Shown here: one piece after another, positions 12,860 to 19,395 of the stretch
How positions within the stretch are numbered: position 1 is the first letter of the stretch
How the letters are laid out: each line of letters opens with the position of its first letter
Assembly (NCBI GenBank): GCA_002721895.1
Contig: PBLV01000052.1
Coordinates: 1 to 19,395, forward strand
Direction of reading: 5' to 3'
Length of the DNA: 19,395 nt
DNA from: Verrucomicrobiales bacterium
GTDB taxonomy: Bacteria > Verrucomicrobiota > Verrucomicrobiae > Limisphaerales > UBA1100
Notes under the pieces: model-generated
Databases searched by the model: none
What the model was told of the DNA's origin: nothing
Seen by the model: the letters and a program-made list of their open reading frames with translations, nothing else
Position numbers and translations under genes: made by a program

Positions 12860-15800
12860 CTACTCCTGCGTGTTGATTTCCTGGGTTGTGGCGTTCATTT
12901 CACCAACACTCCGCAGGCGGATGGTATAGTTTCCGTCTGTGCCAATCCAGCCGGCCGGGATCACCGTGTCATCGATAGTCAAAGCCGTCCCGTCAGCATT
13001 CACCGAAAATCCTTGTGGTGGCGCGAGGGCATTGATGGTCACGGTGGAGATCGTCGAGAAATTCGCGCCGTCACCCTGCCCAAAGTAAACGGTCGCCACT
13101 CCACGGAAGTTTTTGCCGTTGATCACAAGGTCGCCCTCGCTCTTGTCATAGGTGCCGTTGGCGTCATCCACTCCACCCAAGTCCCCCGTGTAACCACCAC
13201 CTGCAAACGTGGCTTGAGCCGTGTTCTGGAATTCCGGCGTGGCGGACAAGCTGAACGCACCCGTGGAATTTCCAGCCGAGGTTACTGTGCCAAATGGCGT
13301 GGTGATACGCACCCGCCGGCTTTCCGCCGTCACATCGTCCAACAGATGAGCAACGGTCACCCAGCCACTGGCATTGGCATCAACGCTGATGGCCGTGGAA
13401 TTGCTAATGTTCAGACCCGTGCCACCGGTCCCATCCGCGCCGCTCACCAAGCCCGGCAAGCCGGCAATGGTTTGGCCGTTGGCATCCACGATTTCGACCC
13501 GCGTGACATGGCCATAACCGGATCCACCCGTGATCGTCAGCGTGTCGTTGTACCGGCGATAACTGCCAGTCGTCCCAAACGCAGCCAACTGGCCCATGGT
13601 CGGGGGTGCCCCCACATAAAACCGCTGAGCCACCCCGCTCAATGCATCGTCGCGTGCGCTTGTCAGCTTGACGATTCGGCGGCTGGAATTGACATCCGTG
13701 TCCGCCCCGGAACCGATCTGGAAACTAGAGGTATCGATGGAGATTTGCGTGTCCGTCACCGTCACGCCCGGCGAAGGCAGGCTGATGGTGAACCGGCTCT
13801 GGGCGGTATCGTTGGCATCCGTGAAAACAACCTGACTAATTGCCTTCAAGCCAGATCCAAAGATGGCAAAGTCATCCCCAAATTGCTTATCCCGGTTGAA
13901 GTGTCCCGCCAGCTTGAAGCCACTGATGCCATCAACCACTGGCTGCTTGTTCACCGCAAACATAAGCGAGGCGTTCAAATCCGTATTGCCGACGGCGTTG
14001 TAGATTTTAAATCCACGCTTGGTTGTGGAGTTGGTATCGGCATCGGCATAGGGAATGGAGTCCGCACTGATCTGCATCCGGGTGCCGTTGCCATCCACCG
14101 TCACGCCCGGGCTTGGCAACTGGATAAACACCGGGTTGGTAAAGGAGGAGCCATCTTCCTGCACCACCTCAATGACCGTAGCGGTGTTCAGCGCGGTGCC
14201 GTTGATCTCCAACACCCGGTCCCGCCGGTACGCCCCGTTGGAAATCAGGTCCGTCCATGTCCCCGCCGTTTCCAGTTGGGTCAGGGTATTGATCACGGGC
14301 TTGGTGGTAATGGCACTAAACAGCGGATTCGTGGCGGGGCTCAAGTGCTTCGAGGTGTTTTGCGCGGTGGCTTCCACCTTGCGCGATACCCGCAAACGGC
14401 GGTTGAAGCCATCCGCGCGGGCATGAATGGCCTCGGTGGTCAGGATCGCCATCGTGTCGGAAACGACATCAAACGTTGCCGTGCGTGGCTGGCCGTCACT
14501 TGTGGTGCTCAGGGAAGTGCCATTGTCGTCAACCGCCGCGCCGGTGCTGTCATCCACCCGAATATAGGCCAGCTCGGTTTCTCCCGAGGTTCGGCTTTTG
14601 AATCCATACCCGTACAACGTCAACACCTGCGCCCGGTCAAACACCGAGTTGTCATAGTCCGTGCCCCCGATGACAGGCCGACCCGTGCTGACTCCAAATT
14701 TCTGCGGCCCCACCTTGCTCGCCCCCACCGTGTTCCACACGCGAACGGTCCGCACCGTGCCCTCGGCACTGTCGTTAATGATTCCCGCCGGGATGTCGAT
14801 GCGCTGGTTGGAGACCACATATTTCTCCGCCGGCATGATCGTTTGCACCACCAAATCCCCATCCATGATCTCAATGGCCGTCACACTGGCCAGTTCATCA
14901 CCAATCAAGGTCAGGGTCTCCTCTGTTCGGGTCAGTGACTGCGCGTCAATTGGCGTCGCACCACCATCATCACTAACCAGCGTGATTGTCGGGGGCGCCA
15001 CATCCGGCAGCACGGAATTTTCCAGAATCCACTGGTTGCGGGTCTGCGGGAAGGTCACCATGTCCGAGGGGCCCGGCCCCTTGATCCAGCCCCACAACGA
15101 GGGCAACCCCACCTGGTTGCCCACCACCGTCGCCTCACCGCTCCAGATCACTTCGAAGTTGTTGTCCAGCGTGAACGAGCTGTTGAACACAATCTGGTTG
15201 CCCGACAGGCCGGAGATAATGCCCGGCCCCACCGGCACCGGGGCATTGGTCGTGCCAAGATTGATGGAGGCCAGATTGCTGTAAACATTCGTCGGCCGCT
15301 GCCAGCCAATGGGTACACCGTCCGCCGAGTTTGGCAGGGCATCAGCCATGAACAACAGGTCCGGCGCCGTCACGTTGCGGCCCACCGTCTGCGTAAGAAA
15401 CCGCAAGTCATTCTCCGGCCGCTGCCAAAAGCTCAGCCCGTTGGGATCCGCGCCGGGAACCAGCCACTGGATGCCCCGCCGGCTGTTGTTGATTACGCCC
15501 ACCCGGTTGCCGCGCGCATCGGTCACATTCACCGTATCGGGATTTGGGTTCTGGTACACAAACGTGTCCTTCCAGATAAAATTCGTGGGAAAGAAGTTTT
15601 GCCCCAACAACGAGTCAAATGATCGATGATAATACTGGATGCGATCAATGCCCCCCCGCATCGCCTGACCCACGATGCCCGTGCCTGCGGGAGTAATCCC
15701 CGGGATGCCGTTAAAGGTTGTGCTCAGGGTCACGGCCGGAGTGATCGCCGGCGCACCACGCCGAGGCCAGTAGGGCAATGTCCGCCCAGATGGATTCCGA

Positions 15801-16768
15801 TAATTCACCGCCAAATGCGGCGGCAGGAACTGTGCCGGCTCTATGCCCACGATGGTATTCGGCAGATCCTCAAAGATGTAGTTGTTCGTTGAGTACAGGT
15901 ATTTCAAACCGCCCGCGTCATCATAGGTCAATGCATGCCGCGGCTGGAACTGGCCTCCCATCGCGTTGCGTCCATCGTAATACACTCCGAAATCAAACAA
16001 CGAAGGCGTATCCGTCCACCACAACGACGTGTTGCCAAAGAATGCATCCGTGATCGCCGCCACCGAGGACCACGCCCCCGCCCCCGTGTCCGTCGTAAAC
16101 TCCTCCATGTCCGCAAACTGAAACGTCGGCAGCACCCCAATCTGCGAGGTGGCATTGTGGATTAACCGGTAACTGTATTTCACCCCATTGATGCTGTCCG
16201 AAGGCGCCTGAGTGATGGGATCATAGTTTCGCAGGCGCGTCTCAAAAATCACCTGGCTGTTGATCACATTTGATCTCTGCCCCGTTATCGAAAAAGCCCA
16301 ACGATGCGGATTGCCGATCCCCAGTTGATTCACCAACATGCCCAGCACAATGCTTTTGATGTCAATGATCTGCGCATTCTTCGCCGTCGTATTGATCCAC
16401 GTCGTGTTGTAATTCCCCACAAACCCATGCTTGGCCAAGTCCAGCGAAGTCACCCCCTCATAATCCTCGTTCACGAAAAAATCATTCATCACCGAAAACG
16501 CGTCATGCACCGCATCCATCCCCTCCTGTCCGAAGTATTGAATGAAACTCGCATCAAAGGAGTAAATAAAATGCGGTGAATTCCAGCGGAAGAAACGCTT
16601 GCCGCCGCGGTACATCAAGTCCTTGGGTGCCCCCAGTTCATCCGAGTAGTTGAACTGCCCCGTCTCAGTTCCCTCAGGCGTGCCCATCAACACAAACGCC
16701 CGGGCAAAATCACCGCCCCCAAGAAAAATAGCCAAGACCAAAGCCCACCTGAAAAAAGCCAATCTCAC
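12860..16768 (-). CDS. Large secreted protein with six TIG/IPT-like repeats, 1302 aa
   Basis: The start is the GTG at 16768, placed by an ideal AAGGAGGT 4 nt upstream; it gives a signal peptide ending near ARA (residues 22-24). The N-terminal 590 residues begin with SPHFIYSFDASFIQYFG...AVHDAFSVMN (65-95), which recalls the start of matrixin-like metalloprotease domains, and contain HALTYDDAGGLKYLYS. I find no HExxH zinc site, so catalysis is not supported. From about residue 610 to the end, six Ig-like units of roughly 95-140 residues follow. Each opens with a strand such as DTLTITGGSGYGHVTRVEI or GDLVINGKNFRGVATVYF, starting near 613, 708, 847, 957, 1070 and 1207. These fit the TIG/IPT pattern. 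No sorting signal or membrane anchor closes the protein. A surface or adhesive role is inferred, not shown. Confidence 0.88.
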   Translation of the reverse strand: MRLAFFRWALVLAIFLGGGDFARAFVLMGTPEGTETGQFNYSDELGAPKDLMYRGGKRFFRWNSPHFIYSFDASFIQYFGQEGMDAVHDAFSVMNDFFVNEDYEGVTSLDLAKHGFVGNYNTTWINTTAKNAQIIDIKSIVLGMLVNQLGIGNPHRWAFSITGQRSNVINSQVIFETRLRNYDPITQAPSDSINGVKYSYRLIHNATSQIGVLPTFQFADMEEFTTDTGAGAWSSVAAITDAFFGNTSLWWTDTPSLFDFGVYYDGRNAMGGQFQPRHALTYDDAGGLKYLYSTNNYIFEDLPNTIVGIEPAQFLPPHLAVNYRNPSGRTLPYWPRRGAPAITPAVTLSTTFNGIPGITPAGTGIVGQAMRGGIDRIQYYHRSFDSLLGQNFFPTNFIWKDTFVYQNPNPDTVNVTDARGNRVGVINNSRRGIQWLVPGADPNGLSFWQRPENDLRFLTQTVGRNVTAPDLLFMADALPNSADGVPIGWQRPTNVYSNLASINLGTTNAPVPVGPGIISGLSGNQIVFNSSFTLDNNFEVIWSGEATVVGNQVGLPSLWGWIKGPGPSDMVTFPQTRNQWILENSVLPDVAPPTITLVSDDGGATPIDAQSLTRTEETLTLIGDELASVTAIEIMDGDLVVQTIMPAEKYVVSNQRIDIPAGIINDSAEGTVRTVRVWNTVGASKVGPQKFGVSTGRPVIGGTDYDNSVFDRAQVLTLYGYGFKSRTSGETELAYIRVDDSTGAAVDDNGTSLSTTSDGQPRTATFDVVSDTMAILTTEAIHARADGFNRRLRVSRKVEATAQNTSKHLSPATNPLFSAITTKPVINTLTQLETAGTWTDLISNGAYRRDRVLEINGTALNTATVIEVVQEDGSSFTNPVFIQLPSPGVTVDGNGTRMQISADSIPYADADTNSTTKRGFKIYNAVGNTDLNASLMFAVNKQPVVDGISGFKLAGHFNRDKQFGDDFAIFGSGLKAISQVVFTDANDTAQSRFTISLPSPGVTVTDTQISIDTSSFQIGSGADTDVNSSRRIVKLTSARDDALSGVAQRFYVGAPPTMGQLAAFGTTGSYRRYNDTLTITGGSGYGHVTRVEIVDANGQTIAGLPGLVSGADGTGGTGLNISNSTAISVDANASGWVTVAHLLDDVTAESRRVRITTPFGTVTSAGNSTGAFSLSATPEFQNTAQATFAGGGYTGDLGGVDDANGTYDKSEGDLVINGKNFRGVATVYFGQGDGANFSTISTVTINALAPPQGFSVNADGTALTIDDTVIPAGWIGTDGNYTIRLRSVGEMNATTQEINTQE

Positions 16769-16772
16769 AAAA

Positions 16773-16780
16773 ACCTCCTT
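16773..16780 (-). promoter_or_regulatory. Strong Shine-Dalgarno that fixes the TIG-repeat protein start
   Basis: AAGGAGGT on the minus strand is followed by TTTT and GTG. It is the best ribosome-binding site in the window and rules out the 66-codon in-frame upstream extension, which has no signal peptide logic and would run through the hairpin cluster. Confidence 0.9.
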
Positions 16781-16893
16781 AATTGAAAAGGAATCCCCCT
16801 TTCGGAAGGCTACTAACTCACACCCTGTTAAAACATTCAACCCGGACTTATTCACAGTCGTTCCGAAGGGTCCGAACAGCAATCCCCTGTGGT

Positions 16894-17013
16894 GCAAGTT
16901 CCAAACCTGCGAAACGAACGAAATCCGGCGACCTCCGGCAAAATCCAAAGCACCCAAGCTCCCCAACCCATGCAGGCTCGGAAACCTGAGCTACGGCGGG
17001 TTTGGGAAACTCC
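16894..17013 (-). repeat. Cluster of small hairpin modules between the HTTM and TIG-repeat genes
   Basis: Read on the minus strand there are four similar short stems. They are GGAGTTTCCCAAACCC (near 16998-17013), CAGG-TTTCCGAG-CCTG (16973-16988), CCGG-AGGTCG-CCGG (16925-16938) and GCAGG-TTTGGAA-CTTGC (16894-16910, fully paired if one G-U is allowed). Three share a loop of the type TTT(G/C)(G/C). The look is that of an interspersed hairpin repeat found in many copies in some PVC genomes, but I cannot verify copies here. The remainder of the 246-bp gap (16769-16893) holds only the Shine-Dalgarno and no visible gene. Confidence 0.55.
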
Positions 17014-17014
17014 G

Positions 17015-17944
17015 TTACAGGGCGAATTTATCCCCGGTGGACTTGGGGAGGAAATGCCGGGGCCAGATCAGGCCGCCGGGAATGGCAAACAGGCAGACCA
17101 GCGCCAGCATGAATATGGGCCCCAAGGTTCCCACGTCCAGATCCAGCGTCAGTTGGATGCCGATGTGAAAGGTCAGCCCGGCCAGCACATACCAGCCCAG
17201 CCAACGCCGGGAGGTCAAACCCCATGCCGCGGTCACCTCATAAAAAATGATGCCCAGGGACAACACCACATACCCAAACATCGGCATCCAACTGGCAATC
17301 CACAGCCCGAAATCCGTGGCCATGCGGCACACCATGGTGCTGGCCAGGGCTGTGCCGTTGCGCCACGTGGGCTCCATGAACTTCACCAAGCCCGGGAAGA
17401 AATAGTATTGCAGGAAAACAACCTGCAACATCCTGAACATCAGCCCCGGCATCATTTCCTCCGGATTGGCTTTGTCAGGCTTCCACCTATCCCGAAGCCA
17501 TGAATCCATGCTATAAAACCGGCCACAAGGCGTGAACAACAACAAAATCAGGATCAAGTGCCATACCATCATCAACTCTTTATAGGCAACATGCTCCAAA
17601 CCAGCCAAAAAGGTCCACACCATCATCACTCCCACCAGCGCCAACTTAGTGAGCAGTCCAGCCGCCAAGGCGATGCCTCCCATTGCCAATCCACAGCAAA
17701 TGGCCTTGGCCGACGCCGGTGACGGTGCAAGATGACCCCACTCAAAAAGGCGCGTGCGATATTGAATTTGAAATCCCTCGTTTGAGAACAATTCAGTTGC
17801 ATCAGGAAGCCAATGGAATCCCTGCCAAGCAATCAACAAGCCTGCACCAATCCGAAAAAAGCAAAGCGGCCGCACGAAAACCGGCCCAATGAAGAACTCC
17901 AGCACACGCTTCCATCCATTCATTGGCCTCGACATCTCAGTCAT
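17015..17944 (-). CDS. HTTM (vitamin K-dependent gamma-carboxylase-like) membrane protein, 309 aa
   Basis: Multi-pass membrane protein of the HTTM type, the bacterial relatives of eukaryotic gamma-glutamyl carboxylase. Marks are an N-terminal segment PVFVRPLCFFRIGAGLLIAW followed by an outside loop with FSNEGF, then about seven to eight further hydrophobic segments, including LMMVWHLILILLLFTPCGRFYSMDSWL and MLQVVFLQYYFFPGLVKF, in which a Gln-Tyr-Tyr-Lys cluster sits as in other HTTM proteins. In the bacterial family the catalytic role is mostly unknown. The start is uncertain: ATG 17944 overlaps the upstream gene by 8 nt, while ATGs at 17935 and 17923 (the latter behind GAGG) are alternatives. 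It overlaps the small single-TM gene upstream, so the two probably work together. Confidence 0.85.
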   Translation of the reverse strand: MTEMSRPMNGWKRVLEFFIGPVFVRPLCFFRIGAGLLIAWQGFHWLPDATELFSNEGFQIQYRTRLFEWGHLAPSPASAKAICCGLAMGGIALAAGLLTKLALVGVMMVWTFLAGLEHVAYKELMMVWHLILILLLFTPCGRFYSMDSWLRDRWKPDKANPEEMMPGLMFRMLQVVFLQYYFFPGLVKFMEPTWRNGTALASTMVCRMATDFGLWIASWMPMFGYVVLSLGIIFYEVTAAWGLTSRRWLGWYVLAGLTFHIGIQLTLDLDVGTLGPIFMLALVCLFAIPGGLIWPRHFLPKSTGDKFAL

Positions 17945-18455
17945 GAAAATCGATTTGATAAACGGACTCCTGAATTGATCCCTCCCGCAACCGGCCATTA
18001 GGGAGCACATCCCACCACGTCCGAACGACCTCAAATCCAGTCACATTTGCCTCCAGTTGCCCGGTGGTATTCAACTTGGAGGCCACAAACTCGCATGTCC
18101 GTGCAATACTGTGATCTGTCCATCTCATCGCATCGAACCGGTTCACATCCTTCCAGGATTTAAACTTGAACCACCGGCTCATATCCAGTTCCTCCCGGCT
18201 GCCATCCCTCCGCTTGATATACATGCGCGTTGGCCCCACATGTGGCAACTTTCCAGTGAACATAAACCACAAACCACCCCATGGCTGCATGGGATATCCT
18301 GGGATTCCGGTCAGCCAGCCTATCCCGCTTATAAAAAGCGTACCCAACAAAACCACGGCAATGGAGGCGCGGCAAAAACTTGAAATACTCTCCCATCCAT
18401 GGGAACGCCTAAAGTTGGATCGATCCTTTTCATCTACCTGCACTCGGAAAAGCAT
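17937..18455 (-). CDS. Single-TM protein of unknown function paired with HTTM protein, 172 aa
   Basis: The N-terminal 25 residues are basic and cytosolic. One membrane segment follows (ASIAVVLLGTLFISGIGWL), then a soluble domain of about 115 residues placed outside, rich in Trp, Phe and Arg (GYPMQPWGGLWFMFTGKLPH, RMYIKRRDGSREELDM, SRWFKFKSWKDV). The WxMFTG segment after the membrane span resembles proteins of the DUF5819 kind, which I recall as frequent neighbours of HTTM genes in actinobacteria; this is only a suggestion. The 8-nt overlap with the HTTM gene supports coupled translation and a shared role. The start is the first ATG, at 18455, with AGGT close upstream. Confidence 0.75.
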   Translation of the reverse strand: MLFRVQVDEKDRSNFRRSHGWESISSFCRASIAVVLLGTLFISGIGWLTGIPGYPMQPWGGLWFMFTGKLPHVGPTRMYIKRRDGSREELDMSRWFKFKSWKDVNRFDAMRWTDHSIARTCEFVASKLNTTGQLEANVTGFEVVRTWWDVLPNGRLREGSIQESVYQIDFHD

Positions 18456-18503
18456 AACCTAAGTAAAACTGAAATAAACCATCCAACGAGCTGGGTCTAT
18501 TCA

Positions 18504-19379
18504 TCAGCGAATGCCGGTAATGCGACCTTGCCGAAAAATTGCCCGAAGTTGGGAAGGAGTCAAATTTTGGCTGGCAGGTCTGGTAATAGGCGGCCGTATC
18601 GGGTGGCTAATCAATATACCAGATTTGATTCGAGGCGGTGTAGGCGGTGTAGGCGGTGTAGGCGGTGTAGGCGGTGTAGGCGGAGTAGGCGGTGTAGGCG
18701 GAGTAGGCGGAGTAGGCGGTGTAGGCGGTGTAGGCGGTGTAGGCGGAGTAGGCGGAGTAGGCGGAGTAGGCGGTGTAGGCGGAGTAGGCGGTGTAGGCGG
18801 TGTAGGCGGTGTAGGCGGAGTACCAACTTGTTGGAGCCGAACTGTCAGGGTTGCCGTTTTGGTGGATGTGTATGTTTTGCCCAAAATTGTATTTACAAAT
18901 GTTGCTTTAACTGAGTGCGTTCCTTTGTCAGCTTCACTTAAATTAAATCCTATCCCGGCACTTGCAGTTTGCTTGGTTGTATTATAGAAATATGGCAAGC
19001 CGCGACTGCCGGTTGCAAGACTCCTTAAAGGTACAATCGCGCTGGGTGGTGCACTACTGAAGGTAGTCTGTGCTTGATCCGTTGGGGACCATGGAAACGC
19101 CTTGAGTGAGGCTGAAGCCCTCGTCGATGCCCGTCCATACGCCCCAGTGGCTGGATCGATCGGGATTGTGACAGTTGAAGGAGAGAAACTGAAAGTTTGG
19201 AGCTGGATTGGTGTAGCAGTAACCCCCTGACCAAAAAGTCTGCCTAATCCGAGCGTCAGCAAAACCATCACCCCCAACAGCAAAAACAACCCGCCCAAGG
19301 AGGCTGCGCCTTCCTCGTCGCGATTGGCGTTTTGCAGGTTTTCCCGCAATTGCCGCAGTTGCCGCTTGATTTTCGCCAT
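18504..19379 (-). CDS. Membrane-anchored protein with 21 TPP repeats, 291 aa
   Basis: Residues 1-25 are basic and helical (MAKIKRQLRQLRENLQ), followed by DEEGAASLGGLFLLLGVMVLLTLGL, one membrane segment that looks a little like TadE/pilin-type N-termini (DEEG before the hydrophobic stretch). Residues about 50-185 are a Ser/Thr-rich, beta-strand region (TFSFSPSTVTIPIDP; TYTSTKTATLTVRLQQV) resembling an Ig-type sandwich. Residues 187-249 are an uninterrupted (TPP)21, likely a stiff polyproline II rod. The last 42 residues are basic and polar and end RQGRITGIR. The rod would hold the tail away from the membrane. No homologous family is recognised. There is no upstream neighbour in the window, and the small single-TM gene follows after 48 nt on the same strand. 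Confidence 0.8.
   Translation of the reverse strand: MAKIKRQLRQLRENLQNANRDEEGAASLGGLFLLLGVMVLLTLGLGRLFGQGVTATPIQLQTFSFSPSTVTIPIDPATGAYGRASTRASASLKAFPWSPTDQAQTTFSSAPPSAIVPLRSLATGSRGLPYFYNTTKQTASAGIGFNLSEADKGTHSVKATFVNTILGKTYTSTKTATLTVRLQQVGTPPTPPTPPTPPTPPTPPTPPTPPTPPTPPTPPTPPTPPTPPTPPTPPTPPTPPTPPTPPTPPRIKSGILISHPIRPPITRPASQNLTPSQLRAIFRQGRITGIR
18633..18821. repeat. 9-bp minisatellite, 21 copies, coding for (TPP)21
   Basis: The + strand unit AGGCGG(T/A)GT is repeated 21 times without interruption. Only one position varies. Read along the + strand the order of the variable base is TTTTTATAATTTAAATATTTA; on the coding strand this switches the Thr codon between ACA and ACT, so the protein sequence is constant. 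The unit length of nine keeps frame if copies are gained or lost. Confidence 0.97.
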
Positions 19380-19395
19380 GACAAAAACCCCGGAA

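Noticed and set aside
12584..14938. Long open frame on the + strand (784 codons) antisense to the TIG-repeat gene
   Set aside because: It runs across two genes and their gap, has a His/Arg/Gly-rich composition typical of a GC-rich antisense frame, no Shine-Dalgarno and no recognisable motif. The minus-strand genes have signal peptides and repeats.
16769..16893. Possible riboswitch (cyclic-di-GMP or other) in the leader of the TIG-repeat gene
   Set aside because: No conserved core of a riboswitch class I know could be matched. A small CCTT/AAGG stem (16798-16809) alone is not enough.
16769..16966. 66-codon upstream extension of the TIG-repeat gene
   Set aside because: The ideal AAGGAGGT plus a signal peptide sets the start at 16768. 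The extension would translate part of the hairpin cluster.
18633..18821. Repeat array considered as CRISPR or as a + strand Gly-rich (VGG) protein
   Set aside because: The units are contiguous 9-mers without spacers. On the + strand there is no start signal or signal peptide, while the minus strand gives a coherent anchored protein.

Overview
The window reads as a stretch of a GC-rich bacterial chromosome, most likely from the Verrucomicrobiota (PVC superphylum). That placement is inference from gene content. The clues are several small lipoproteins, a secreted PQQ-type beta-propeller with the N-terminal DWPQWRG signature common in Planctomycetes and Verrucomicrobia, a very large secreted TIG-repeat protein, a stand-alone GspE-type ATPase and an HpnH-type radical SAM enzyme. 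I see no phage, insertion sequence, CRISPR array or rRNA. The one RNA gene is a tRNA-Gln. Most of the sequence is coding and intergenic gaps are short.

Left part (1-3436). A lipoprotein gene with a (GGGD)n tandem repeat runs off the left edge on the minus strand. Divergent from it is a small cytosolic protein of unknown function (283-582). A bidirectional terminator separates that gene from two minus-strand lipoprotein genes (624-1025 and 1103-1888, the latter TPR-like). A tiny lipoprotein gene and an HpnH-like radical SAM gene (1907-3436) point the other way, only 18 bp from the TPR-like gene.

Middle (3650-11429). A stand-alone SNF2-family helicase is followed by an antisense tRNA-Gln(UUG), a tRNA-dihydrouridine synthase and, convergent to it, ispH of the non-mevalonate isoprenoid pathway. 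Upstream of ispH on the same strand lie a winged-helix regulator and a six-TM membrane protein with overlapping start and stop codons. A perfect 17-bp palindrome sits on the promoter of the pair, and a degenerate copy lies just upstream of ispH, so the regulator may control both. If hopanoids are made here, IspH and HpnH would belong to one pathway, but no cyclase gene is in the window. A GspE/PulE ATPase without its usual N-terminal domain follows.

Right part (11500-19379) is all minus strand, in transcription order: a membrane-anchored protein with 21 TPP repeats encoded by a 9-bp minisatellite, a small single-TM protein, an HTTM (gamma-carboxylase-like) membrane protein, an intergenic cluster of small hairpins, a 1302-residue secreted protein with six TIG-like repeats, and the PQQ-type propeller. 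All appear membrane-bound or exported, so this half is mainly cell-envelope biology.

The points most worth following up are the palindromic operator pair, the HTTM/small-TM gene pair, the hairpin cluster, the TIG-repeat protein, the insertion-bearing HpnH relative and the truncated GspE. I did not find a convincing new multi-gene system such as a defence island.
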